A stretch of 64,000 nt of DNA from Oenanthe sinensis (Eukaryota > Streptophyta > Magnoliopsida > Apiales > Apiaceae). The stretch is from positions 18,549,001 to 18,613,000 of the forward strand of contig CM053806.1 of NCBI GenBank assembly GCA_028671895.1, written 5' to 3'. Numbering within the stretch: the first letter of the stretch is position 1; each line of letters opens with the position of its first letter. Shown here piece after piece: positions 48,003 through 59,322 of this stretch. The notes under the pieces were generated by a model. That model did no database searches and was not told the DNA's origin. It saw only the letters and a list, made by a program, of their open reading frames with translations. Position numbers and translations under genes: made by a program.

Positions 48003-50575
48003 CTTTTATTGGGTCCATTTGGTTTAGCTTGATCACAGTATGAGGTTGGATTTTTTGAATTTTCTTCTCTTGCTTTTAGCAAGACTCCTGTAGCTACCCA
48101 TTCTGACTTAATTACTGGTTTGGTAGCTTTTCTCTTGGGTTGCTTGTCCATCCTAACCTTAGGTGGACTTGGAGTCTTTGCCTTTTCAGTTTTAGTATTC
48201 TTATGCAGACATTCTTGATTAGTAACAAAAGGCATGTTAAAGCAGATGCTCATCATATTCATTTTGCAAGATATACAATCAAAATTACCACAGTGAGTTA
48301 CTTGTCTGTTCTTTAAAGGCATATTGTGTAAGTTTCCATTGCTGGAGATAGCATTCTTAACATTAGACTTAACCTTGTTGTAGACATGAGTTAGATGATT
48401 AGACGACCCACAATTGTTACACAGCTTTCTAGGAGCATTAGAAATGTAATCATAATTGTTCTTTTTGTTTATTCCTAATTTTCCATTTATGTTCTTCTTG
48501 GTCTTCATGACAGTATGTTTAAAAGTTACTGTCATGCTGGTGTTGACAGTAGGTTTACGTGGAGTTGTCTTGACAGTAAGTTTGGATCTTACAGACTTGA
48601 CATCATCTTTTAAACTTACTGTCGAGCCAGTGTTGACAGTATCTTTTAAACAAAGGTTACTGTCATGATTAATATTAACTGTCTTGGGGATTTTGACAGT
48701 ATCTTTTTCCTTAAGGGATTTACTGACAGCTTCTTTGTCCTCATCATCTATCTCTTATTTGATTAGCAAAGCTACCTCATTAAATTCAAAATCAGCCTTT
48801 TTGAACAGTGAATTTTTCACTTTCTTTAACACAGAAGGTTTGACAGTATGTTTGGTTTCTTCTTCAACAACATGTTTCTTTCCATTTTTCTTCTCATAGT
48901 TAAAACCTATACCTACTTTTTGATTTTTAGTGTTATCATCATGGTAAGACTTTAACAAGGAAGATGAATTCTTGTAGGCCTTGATTTTTAATTCATTATC
49001 ATAAATCTGTTTCCTAAGGAATTCCTCAATCTGAGAAGCACACACAATTTTGTTCTTAAGAATTTCATTTTCTTGTTGAAGAGACTCAAAAGCATTCTGT
49101 TTTAGTTCAAGTTCATGATTTTTAAGTTTTAATGACTCATTAGCACTGGATAATCTAACTATCTCCTCATTTGCAGCAAACATGCTTGTAAGAATGTTAA
49201 AAATATCTGAACTTAGACTTTCAATAGTTTTCTTATACTGAGATGTAGTCATATCAACAGTGGTAAGAAAGGGTACCTGACTTGAAGAAGTGGATGAACC
49301 TTCTCCTGAACTTGCCATGAGAGCAAGATTTCCATATTCTTCTTCTTCCTCTTCATCTGAGTCTTCCCAGCATTTTCCTTCAGCCACAAAGGCTCTTCCC
49401 TGTTACTTTTTCAGCAAGGCTTCATACTTTTCTTTAAGTTCTTCATAGTCACTGTCATTTCTTCTCACTTGTTTTGGCTTTTTGCATTCTGTTGCAAAAT
49501 GTCCCATTTCACTGCAGTTGTAACACCTTATTTTGGATCTGTCCACCATGTCTGTCTTGTATCCACCTTTGCCACTTCCTCCAGGTTTTGAGATATTTGG
49601 CTTGTTGAACCTGGAGCCTTGTCCTCTTGGTTTGAAGGCTTTGTTCTTCTTAAATCTCAAGTTGGAGAACTTTCTTGCCATATAGGCCATTGTTTTATTC
49701 TCCATGTTGTCCAGTTCCTCCAATGTATAGAACTCATCTTCTTCACCATCCTTGAGTTCCAAAGTTACTCCTTCATCTTCATCTGTGACTTCTTCAATTT
49801 TGATTTGCTGTTGATGTTGTGATTCTTTGAGTTGCATCAGTTGTGGATCCTGAGCCACTAGAGCATTAGAGGTGTTGGCCATCTTTCCTCTTTGACCATC
49901 TTGGATGGCTCTCTTTTGCAGTAGCTCTAGCTCATAGGTTTTAAGAATGCCATACAAAGTTTCAAGAGAAACTTTTGATAAATCTCTTCCTTCTCTTATG
50001 GCAGAAACCTTGTGCTCTAGGTGGTCAGGAAGTGTCAACATGAATTTCATGTTTACCTCCTTTTTGTTATAAAACTTTCCATGCAACTGCAGGTCATTAA
50101 TCAGCCTATTAAACCACTAAAACATCTCAGTCAACCATTCACTTGGTTTAGCCATAAAGGCTTCATACTGAGACACCAAAATCTGATTATCCTTCACCTC
50201 ATCTGTCCCTTCACAGAGTATCTCAATGGTTTCCCATATTTGCTTGGCACTGGTGCAGTTGACAATGTTGTTGTACATGACATTGTCAAGTGCCTCAATG
50301 ATAATAAATTGTAAGCAATCATCAATATATACTTTTTCCTTCTCAGTATCAGTGTACTCTGAAACCTTTTTAGGAACCTAGTAGGCTGGTATAGTTTCAC
50401 CATCTACTGTGGTTTCAGGTACATAAGTTTGAGGGACAAAAGGACCATTCTTCAGGATTCCAGGATAGAGTGGGTTGGTCGTCTTTATGAACAGCATCAT
50501 CTTTCTTTTCTAGAGGTTATAATGTTCATTCTCAAATGTGGGTATTTTAATATTGCTTACTTTCTATGCACTCAT
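47981..50575 (-). pseudogene. gag of copia D, interrupted by several stops
   Basis: One frame from ATG at 50575, about 38 bases from the primer site, carries at least six stops (four before 50090, then near 49401 and 48755). The DUF4219-like start (VSNIKIPTFENEHYNL), the UBN2 region (KQIWETIEILCEGTDEV ... LTLPDHLEHKVSAI) and one CCHC knuckle (IRCYNCSEMGHFATEC) are clear. A coiled coil follows. A second motif, LCNNCGSSNHLTHVY, has lost its last cysteine. Between 48508 and 48705 eight TACTGTC/GACAGTA words lie inside the frame. The gag end is GPNKSWVLKAT. Gag would assemble the particle and package RNA. Confidence 0.88.
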
Positions 50576-50612
50576 TTTTAGATCTTTTCAGGTTATGTAT
50601 GTCTAACATGTT

Positions 50613-50624
50613 GCTTTGATACCA
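50613..50624 (-). promoter_or_regulatory. tRNA-iMet-type primer binding site of copia D
   Basis: Plus strand GCTTTGATACCA is the complement of TGGTATCAAAGC, one mismatch from the standard site, two bases from the LTR. Confidence 0.88.
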
Positions 50625-50626
50625 GT

Positions 50627-51797
50627 TGTTGAATAGTATGAGTGTTGCAGAAGGGGGGGTTGAATGCAACTTAATAAATTTTAAAAACTTTTGCTAACAA
50701 CAAAACAAAAACAAATGTATTAAGTTATAAAACAACAGACAAGTAAGCTATGAACACACAGTTTTTTACTTCAAAAATTAATCTTATTAATTTTTGTTGC
50801 TACAACTGACTGGAAAGGATTTCCAGCTTCAATAGATACAATAACAAGAGATTGCTAGAGTTTCTATGCTTGAGAAAAGTTAAGCTCAATTGTGTGTGTT
50901 GAGAAAGTGCTTGTGAGATGTGTGTATTTAAACTACAACACTTATCTCACTTACAAGTACACTTTCTCTTATTTACTGGACAATACTCGAAATGGTAATC
51001 ACACTTTTTCTTCATGAGTCTTGTCTTCATTCCAAATGTAGATAAAAGTACTTTGTGAGGATTTGACATTCTTGACACCATGAGCACGCTTCACATTTTT
51101 GCTTACTTTATCTCAAGTTGCAATTGTAGACTTGACAGACTAGATAGAAACACCAAGATTAATTTGTGAATGACTTAACCTAGTCTGCTACTTGAAACAG
51201 ACTGTCAGCTTCACTTTGGTGATAGCATCTTTGTTACCGCAAACTTTACTGTCAGGAACACCAGTCTTCTAAAACATGTTGTCATCCAAAGGTATTGTCA
51301 ACTATTCTGCCAAACATGCTGTCGATCATCCCCGCCAAAGCTACTGTCAGAAAACTTGTTGTCTTGAATCTTCAGTCTCCGCCAAGTTTACTGTCAGAGG
51401 ATAGTTACTGTCAATAAAACTTGCTGTCATAGAGTCTTCATTCTCCGCCAAGTTTACTGTCAAGGAATAGTTGATGTCGTCTGTTTCCAAAAGGTGCTGT
51501 CACTCGAACATGCTGTCATAGGCTCCAGAATGTAGAATGTTACTGTCAGAAATTTGATCTATGTTGTGCATGAACACTTTGTGAACTTCTACCTCATTGA
51601 TCATTTATTCTATTTACATATAACAGTAACTGTTGATACTTACTGTCACCTATTTGACTATTTGAGCATCTTTATTACAAGTGACATTTTAAATATACTG
51701 TCAAACTATATATGACATTATATTTTTACTTAGTTAATTATTAATTAATCTAAGTAAATATTAGTTGATTACATTGATAGAACCACAATCCCTAACA
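50627..51797 (-). repeat. 5' LTR of copia D
   Basis: It pairs with 37712-38959. It lacks part of the region around the tandem repeat and a stretch near 51205, which explains the shorter length. TACTGTC words remain clustered. Confidence 0.92.
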
Positions 51798-52022
51798 ATT
51801 TTTATCTCACTTTAGCTCGATAATATTAATATATTTCTCAGGCACACATATATAAAATTCTAAATTTTATATTTATTAATCAAGTTATAAAATATTATTT
51901 TAACTAATTTATATAGTATTGTAATTCTTTATTTTAATTTTTTTAATTATAAATTAATTTATTATAATTTTAATTTTAATGAGTTTATAAAAATATTATA
52001 AAGCCATGCGGCGGCATCTTAG

Positions 52023-52026
52023 TCAA

Positions 52027-52075
<49 letters not shown>

Positions 52076-53424
52076 GAGAAGACGGTGACGATTAGGTGGC
52101 ACCCCTTATATCGCTTCTAACTATTTTTCTAATTTTTTTAGAGTTTTGCAATTTTAAATATTGATAATTAAAATTTATTTTTTCATCATTGAAATTTTAG
52201 ATAAGGCATTATTATTTATAGGGAAGGAAATAATTGTACAAGATAAGTATATATAATATATAGAAGGAAATATTATATGGAAATGTTATATAAAATAATT
52301 ATTAACTATTACCTAAATTGAATATGTTTCCATGTAAAAGGTATTTTACCCACTTATAAATTGAAGATAAGTATCAGAAAAATAAATTACAATAAATTTA
52401 CTTACATCCAAAATTTAATAAATCATGAATTATACTCGGTAGAATGCTTTTAACAACATTAGAGACAATCAGATGAAAAAATCAAGAATATGCAAGATGC
52501 GAAAGTCAGTCAATATATACACATGCAATCAATTTAGACTTGACATGATTTTAAGTGATGAAAAGGTAATTTTTTATTACTTCTTAGTTTATCACAATTA
52601 TACATTGTTATTATTTTTGTTGTGTTTTAATTTTTGACAGAAAATTTTTATCCATGCAATAATTCACGGGCCGATATAACTCCCATGAAAACGTTAGAAG
52701 GATGGCGTTGTGAAATTTGAGAAGGAGAGACAGTTCAATTGAGATAAACAAGTTCAACTACAGACGGTTCAATACCCGCTACAAAGCGCGTGTAATTTGT
52801 TTAGTGGATTAGTTCTGGGAAGCGTGTTATTCAAATAATTTGTTTAGTAGATTTATTCTGAGAAGCGTGTTATTTGTAAAATTTGATAACAACGAGAGAT
52901 AGTTCAATGGAGAGAAACAAGTTCAATGAGAGACGACTCAATGACCGTCTTCATTTTTTGTTCTAATGATTATGTAAGTTTTCTTCAATTAGTGTGCCTC
53001 CCCTGAGTTAATAAGACTAATTCCGGAATTAGGTCTTTAAAGGAAGTGCATATCTTTCTTCATTCTTGACCATATATCTCTGGTTATATTTATAAACTAA
53101 CATCTTTAATAAGTAAATAACATAGGGTTTTTGCCTTTCAACAGGGTTGTTTCGTAAAATTTGAGAACAATGAGATACGAGTCAATGAAGAGAAACAAGT
53201 TCAATGACAGACATCTCAATGGCTCTTAAACTTTCTTCTCAAGTCAAGTAAATTATTATTATCCATGAGATAAGTTTCAAAATTATATCAAATTTAAAAT
53301 TTTGTTATATCAAATTTTATCATATGCAGTTCAGACATCCGTAATGTAACTTTGTGGGAAAATTTTTAATAAATTTAAAATTTATTATGAGGCCGCCGCG
53401 AAGCGCGGTTTTTTTCACTACTAA
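52023..53424 (+). mobile_element. Non-autonomous Helitron (H3), same family as H1
   Basis: It starts TCAACTAATATAT..., runs through a long TA repeat into AAAGGAGAAGACGG, and ends in a GC hairpin (CCGCCGCGAAGCGCGG) followed by TTTTTTTCACTACTAA. The TAAATTTAAAATTTATTATGAG block before the hairpin is shared with H1. Three diverged repeats of about 55 bp, each with AACAAGTTCAA, lie near 52726, 52890 and 53166. No coding capacity was found. The exact ends are uncertain by a few bases. Confidence 0.6.
52029..52071. repeat. (TA)n simple repeat
   Basis: An almost pure TA run lies at the start of H3. Length is likely polymorphic. Confidence 0.95.
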
Positions 53425-53544
53425 CATATACACTTAAATCTTTATTATAAATATATTATTTATAATAAATTAATTCAATTATCAGTTTTTGTTTTTTCCA
53501 AGACTATAAATATACTATTTTTATTATATTGAGATTGAAAGTAT

Positions 53545-53737
53545 TACTCTCTCCGTCCCACCCAATTGTTATCCTTTCGGAGACAAGGTCCGGCACGCAT
53601 TTTAAGGTGCATATAAAGTATAGTTTCGTTAGAAAAAAAATTAAAAATAAGTTACGGAACTATACTTTATATGCACTTAAAATGCGCGCCGGACCTTCTC
53701 TCCGAAAGGATAACAATTGGGTGGGACGGAGGTAGTA
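53545..53737. mobile_element. Stowaway-like MITE, almost a full-length palindrome
   Basis: The left arm begins TACTCTCTCCGTCCCACCC and the right arm ends with its near complement, with TA at each border. Pairing continues through CATATAAAGTATAGTT/AACTATACTTTATATG to a short A/T loop, so a transcript would fold into a hairpin of about 90 bp. A broken copy of the same family is at 58240. Confidence 0.88.
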
Positions 53738-53848
53738 TTAAAACTAATATTACACATATGTACTTTTATTTTAACATTTATATCAAGAAATCAAATATAT
53801 TAAAACACTGGATATATACAAAAAGAAATTGGATAATGTTGATTGTAG

Positions 53849-54451
53849 GGGTGTTCATGAGTTACAAAACTCGATTAAAATGATCCAAACTGACCCTTAT
53901 TTCGGCCGATTTAACGGAAAATAAAAATTTCGATACTAAATTGGGTTAAAAAGAGCTCAGTCCGAATTAATTGGATTGGGTATCGGTTGAAAATTATTTT
54001 AGCCAACTTAACCCAACCCCATACGTATATATTATATGTTATATAATATATAATTACATCCGATATTTTATATTTTCATGATAATATGTATATCAGATAT
54101 TAATATAATAGTAATTATATATTTAAAATTTTAAATATTTATTAGATTAGTTATAAATTTTACTAGTTATGAACATATTTTGTTAATGTTGTTTTAGTTT
54201 TGTTGTCATTATGTTGAGATAGTAAATTTTATTATCACAATTTATGTTAAAATATGTGAAAATATAAAATTTTAATATTAGTTATAAATCAATCAAACCG
54301 AACCAACCCCGCCCAAACTGATTTAAATTGGATAGAGTTGGGTTATATAATATTTTTTAATATAACGAGTTGAAATTTTTCAAACCGAACTAATTGAATT
54401 GGATAGAAAAAATGGATCAAACCCTGCCAATCCGACCCTTGAACACCCGTG
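53849..54451. mobile_element. hAT-like MITE or pseudo-element
   Basis: The ends are GGGGTGTTCATGA and TTGAACACCC, imperfect inverted repeats. Inner parts repeat the pair AACCCAACC / GGTTGGGT-like blocks. There is no ORF. A similar GGTGTGTACATGG end appears near 61510. Confidence 0.45.
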
Positions 54452-55960
54452 GTTGTTTGTTTATCAAGTACCAACTAGCATTTTTAAAGGGGTAAGATGC
54501 AGGTCAAGTACTCTTTCCGAATAGGTGGGTTTTGTTGCTAATGGTCGTGGTTGTAGCCTCTGAAGGCTTTGGATTGAATTTTAATGAATTTGATATTGCT
54601 TCTATAAAAAAAAAACAAAAAGAAGTCAACATAAAAAATAGAGGATATAATTGAAAAAATAATCATAAATTTATACTGACAAATATGAATTGCCACAAGA
54701 TACAAATATGATTTATCTTATAAATTAAAAAAATCTTTTAAAACTTATAAGTAGCTGATAAAAGATTCGAGTCCTGACAAGCGGTTGTTCTCCATTTGTT
54801 ATAATTTTTCGTGAACAAATTCAACATGAATTTTTTATATATAAATTCAGAGAAATCACGTCATTTATCCGCCTTCTTATAACAGTTTTCGGGTTTTTTC
54901 TTTTCCATAAAAAATTATAACAAAATGATGATTAATAACTTTCACTCATCAACGTATAGACCTCTGTTATAGATTTGATGATATATATTTTGTATGTAGG
55001 GACAAAAGTTTTGGCTCATTGACTAATAAGGCTATTTTCCTTGTAATACAAGAATTCTTGATTCCTCTCATTCATGCTTTTGGTTGGCTGGTTAGTTTAT
55101 CCCTTCTTTTTCTATATTTGTTTTTTTTCATACTACAACTTTCTAAAAATCGTGGACGAGGAACAAATACTTTTATATACATTTTGTGTATGGAATATCC
55201 TTTACTTGAGGACTACATTGGCCTTGACTGTAATGTGGCAGAGACCCTTTCAGTTGATTCACTGGCTAGCAACAACCCAGAAAGGAAATCTTTACACTTA
55301 TTGCACACAGTATAACCGAAAAAACAAGTGGTCAATCGAATTACGGTTAAAAATGGGAATTGAGAGTAGGAGAGAATCATAAATGTTTACTCCCATCCAC
55401 CCATTCATTTATTTACATTTATATTGGGCACGTAGATTAAAAAAATTATATAAAGTGGTATGAAAGAGAAGGAAAAGTGAGTAAAATGGTAAGATCAATT
55501 GATATTTAATTGATAAATTTGAAAAGGTAGAGAAAAGTAGTGGGTGAGATTAAATTTTATAAAATAAAAATTTATTATTTTTAGAAAATTTTAAAATATA
55601 AAGAATTGGATGGAACATCCAAAAGAGGAAAGTGTAAAAAATTGGATAGAACAGAGAGAGTAATATTTTACACTTGGGAATATAGGTTCCATTTGGGATT
55701 TCTTATAAGTTAAAAAATGTTAGTATTTTTCGACTTATAAGTTATTTCCATAATTTTTTTTACTTTTTTTTTGCTAAATGGGGAATATAAACTTTATTCA
55801 ACCGCACCGTTGTTTCATCTAACCACCAAAAATTTGTACGTATGTTTAGCGAAAAAATGTAGGAGTATCAAGTTATTTTTGGGAAAATATTTCATAAAAT
55901 TTAATTTTAAAGGAGTTATTTTTATAAAAATTTAATGGAAAAATTTTATCCAATTTATTT
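54452..55960. other. Intergenic spacer, no gene seen
   Basis: AT-rich sequence with no domain-bearing ORF. The overlapping plus frames at 55019-55382 give hydrophobic peptides with no recognisable feature. The word CTTATAAGTTA occurs in inverted copies near 55705-55745, possibly a small MITE remnant. Confidence 0.45.
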
Positions 55961-55964
55961 TTGA

Positions 55965-56643
55965 AGAGACACGTGCTGGAACACTCAAGTTTAAGTAAAT
56001 TGAGATAATTTGTTTCGCATATAAGCAAAAGTACTACTATTAACTGCACCAATAAATCATGATCTTTTGGGGGTATGTGGTGGATTTGTAAATTATCCAA
56101 GTTATTGCATTTGGACCAGTTTACTTTTGCTTATTTCAGATTCAAAAATCGGGACTTGACCAGATTTTCGAAAAATACTCGGGATTTGACCCGAATTGTC
56201 ACATATGATTTTCAGAGCAAACTCTCGAAAGTTTGATTCGTCAAGTTATCGGAGGTGGGGACACGAAGGCTGTGGTATTATCTCATAATGGACAGAGATC
56301 TGAAACTGGGGACATGAAGCTAACCATTAGAGAGGTACGATCTGAGTCTATGAGCTATACGTCCGGCCTGACAAGAACGTCGAGATTTAATTAGGAGAGT
56401 TTGTAACACCCCAATGACACATCGAGTATATTGAGATACTTTGTTTAGTGTATAAGTAAAAGTACCGATACTAAGTGCACCAATAAATCATGACCTTTTA
56501 TGGACTTGTGGATTACCCAAATTGCTGCATTTAGGTCAGTTTACTTTGACTTATTTCGAATTCGAAAATCGAGATTTAACCTAATTTTCGAAAAAGAATC
56601 GGGATTTAACCCGGGTTGTCGCATATGGGACTGGGGTGTTACA
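55965..56643 (+). mobile_element. TRIM-like element with two short LTRs
   Basis: The right repeat (56402-56643) begins TGTAACACCCC and ends GGGGTGTTACA, the classic ends of many plant gypsy and TRIM LTRs. A diverged copy at about 55965-56205 shares GCACCAATAAATCATGA, CAGTTTACTTT and TTTTCGAAAAA blocks. About 190 bp lies between, with purine-rich TTAGGAGAG before the right repeat. The left terminus is eroded and no primer site was confirmed. Confidence 0.5.
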
Positions 56644-57456
56644 TTATTATATGCATAACTTATAATGTTAAATTTATTTTTAATTTTTATAAATAATATA
56701 TAATAATGAAATTATCCTAACAACTAAGTTACGAATTCAAAACTAAAATTTTAACTTTAAATAATTTTAAATTGTAAATAATTTTTTAAAATTTATTCAA
56801 ACATACTCTTAATTTTATTTGACCTCTTGTATTTTGATTTGTCAACAATATAAATTATGTAGTTATAGATTTGGATAAACCTACAATGCTGTTAGGTAAC
56901 ATGAGGTCGCATGGTTGGTTGAAAACTTGAAGACATGAATATTAGAACACATGTAATGTAGCCATACTAATGTCATCATTCTTTGTATATCTTCACAAAG
57001 ACAAAATAATCTTTCAATCAATTATATGAAATCTCATTATGTCCCCGTGACTCTGTAATCTGTCCGCCAATTAGTATACCAACATTTACTAATAAGTTCA
57101 GGGTTCTAGGCAACAAATCCTAAAAATATGTTTGTTTTATAATTAATTTAACCACTAGCTATTTTCAATTTTCATCATAAGTCGCTTTTAAACGTAAGAA
57201 GTAAGCCATTAGGAAAAAAGTGGCTTGGTATTTCAGTACCGCTGAAAAGCAGTGTTATAAAAAGTAAAAATCGGAATTAGACGGTGAACGCATGAAACAA
57301 AGATTAATCGGATTAATTGTGTATTAATCGGAATGATTAATTAAATAATCAGGAATTTAATCAGTTCGGTGAGCTACTGATCATGGATTAATCGTGATTA
57401 ATCACAGAGTTTTAGAACAACTCTAAAAAAAGATAGGAATATTTCAGTACCACTAA
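56644..57456. other. Intergenic spacer, no gene seen
   Basis: Low-complexity, AT-rich sequence. GATTAATCGGATTAATTGTG-like blocks repeat near 57300-57400. No coding or RNA feature is supported. Confidence 0.45.
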
Positions 57457-57870
57457 GAGGTTGTTTGGCGTTGATTATTCATGTGAGAAGTTAAAATTCT
57501 CAGGAATTGATATTTAACATAATTGTTTGGTTGACAAAAATATAAGAAGTGGAAATTACTCTAAAAGTTCAAATGCCCACATGATGTAGGAAGTGTCTCA
57601 CCCAGTCCCCTTGGTTATTCAATCTTCCCACCTCAATTACTCACAAAATTGGAAAGACAGGTTATATATCTAATAAAATTTTAACATTTTTAAAAGATTA
57701 TATGAAAAATAAAATATTATACCAAACAATATATGTGAACTTAATATCTAGGAATTAAAAAATCCACCCCGTTAAACAAACGAAATTATGTTATTTCCTA
57801 GGAACTTAATATCAACGGGAAAAATTATTTACTATGGAAAGTTAATTCCTGCATTATACCAAACGACCTC
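57457..57870. mobile_element. PIF/Harbinger-like (Tourist) MITE, copy 1
   Basis: The ends are GAGGTTGTTTGG and CCAAACGACCTC, with the 3-bp duplication TAA. It aligns over its full length with copy 2, sharing CACATGATGTAGGAAGT and ATTACTCACAAAATTGGAAA. It is non-coding. A 3-bp TWA duplication is the PIF/Harbinger signature. Confidence 0.8.
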
Positions 57871-57965
57871 TAACAAGAAGCCAATGACACATGTAGACCT
57901 CACAATTTATCACACGACACGATAAATGATATAAAAACAATAAGAAAATTTAATGTTTATATTTA

Positions 57966-58506
57966 GAGGTTTTTTGGTGTACGGTTATTTATCTGGGAAG
58001 TTAAAATTCTCAAGAATTGATATTTAAAATAGTTGTTTGGTTGACAAAAATATATGAAGTAAAAATTACTCTAGAAGTTCAAATACCCACATGATGTAGG
58101 AAGTAGATCACCCAACCCCACTTGTTATTCAATCTTTCCACATCAATTACTCACAAAATTGGAAAGACAAATTATATATTTAATAAAAACTTAACATTTT
58201 TAAAAGATCATGTAAAAAATAAAAAATTATACCAAACAATACTCCTTCAGTCTCACCCAATTGTTAACGTTTCGGAGAGAAGTTCCGGCATACATTTTAA
58301 GATGCATATAAAGTATAGTTCCATAATTTATTTTTAATTTTTTTTCTGAATAAAAATTTAATGTTTAAGTTGATATATAGGAATTACAAAACCCACAATG
58401 TGAAACAAACAGAATTATACTATTTCCTAGAAACTTAATATTATTGGGAAATATTATTTACTATTTATTACAAGAATTTAATTCCTAAATTATGCCAAAC
58501 AACCTC
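57966..58506. mobile_element. PIF/Harbinger-like MITE, copy 2, with nested MITE
   Basis: The ends are GAGGTTTTTTGG and CCAAACAACCTC, with the duplication TTA on both sides. It is longer than copy 1 because a half Stowaway-like element interrupts it from 58240. Confidence 0.82.
58240..58365. mobile_element. Truncated Stowaway-like MITE inside the PIF MITE
   Basis: TACTCCTTCAGTCTCACCCA, then GTTTCGGAGAGAAGTTCCGG and GCATATAAAGTATAGTT match the left arm of the palindrome at 53545. The right arm is missing. Confidence 0.75.
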
Positions 58507-58653
58507 TTACATTTTGAGTATTTGACACGAAAGTACACAAATATGAATGTACACGACCGAGACTTCATGTCAGTTTTATGTTTACTCTTTGGTACACGAC
58601 AAAACACGAAGTACACGAATTAAAATAAATAAATTAATTAATATTATATATAA

Positions 58654-58863
58654 GAGTAATGCTAGAGAACAAAAAAAACTCCAAAAAAATTTCCAAATGC
58701 CGCATGTTTTATTCTAATTGATTGTGAAAGTGATTAATGAAATGGACCCCTCTACATTCAAATCAATCACATCAATTAAAACTACTCATCTTACCATATG
58801 TATAATGCCACGTCATTTTGGGAATTTTTTTTAGAAGATTTGTTTGGTTCTCTAGCATTACTC
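58654..58863. mobile_element. Small TIR element, type unassigned
   Basis: The ends GAGTAATGCTAGAGAAC and GTTCTCTAGCATTACTC are perfect 17-bp inverted repeats. No target duplication is evident. Non-coding. Confidence 0.7.
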
Positions 58864-59322
58864 CCCCCCTCTCCCCCTATCCCTATGTGTGCGTGTGTGT
58901 ATATGTATATATATAATATTTTATAACATAATTTAAATTTTTATATGTAATTTTATACATTTTATATATAATATACATTTTTAATTTTAAAAAGAACAAT
59001 AAAAAGAATAAAAATGGTTAATTTAAATATGTAATTGAAAATTTTAAAATTTCGTATACAATTCGTGTACAATTTCATATTATTTTTGTTTCGTTTCAGT
59101 TTTGTGTACAATTCGTGTACAATTTCATATTAGTTTTGTGTCATGTTATTTTTTATTGTGTCGTGTCCATATTTTAACTACACAACTTAATTTCGTGTCA
59201 TTTTCGTCTCAACCCTCCAAACACTGTACGATCGAGTTATTAGGTCTAGGTACATATGCAGGAGAATTTTTAAAGTAAGTGTGTGTTTATTAGGTTTAGG
59301 TACGAACAAGTTATTATTTATG
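58864..59322. other. Spacer with a 27-bp direct duplication
   Basis: GTACAATTCGTGTACAATTT, continuing CATATTA, is present twice, near 59056 and 59106. The CACGA/TCGTG words around 58530-58620 and 59040-59200 are inverted, suggesting one old element of about 700 bp that holds the preceding TIR element. Confidence 0.4.

Larger units (their letters stand above)
37712..51797 (-). mobile_element. Ty1/copia retrotransposon D (14 kb) with long post-pol ORF
   Basis: LTRs of 1248 and 1171 bp, a tRNA-iMet-type primer site beside the right LTR and a purine tract beside the left LTR set minus orientation. Order is gag, pol, spacer, accessory ORF. No matching target duplication is visible (TTAAT left, ATTTT right), so one side has mutated or the element is a recombinant. 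RT and RNase H are open over 723 codons; gag and protease-integrase have several stops. The word TTACTGTCAA/TTGACAGTAA recurs throughout. Confidence 0.93.
23831..52022 (+). mobile_element. Helitron-like host sequence (H2) split by C, a solo LTR and D
   Basis: The host pieces are 23831-24401, 36379-37068, 37638-37711 and 51798-52022, about 1.55 kb together. The left end starts TC after A, then a TA run and AAAGGAGAA, like H1 and H3. Blocks such as TTTTTCTAATTTTT and TTATATAAATT recur on both sides of element C. The right end has a GC-rich, hairpin-prone GCCATGCGGCGGCAT, typical of Helitron 3' ends, but a clean CTRR terminus is not clear. The extent is inference. Confidence 0.4.

Noticed and set aside
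55019..55382. Hydrophobic plus-strand frames of about 100 codons
   Set aside because: Two overlapping frames with no recognisable domain in T-rich DNA; most likely chance.
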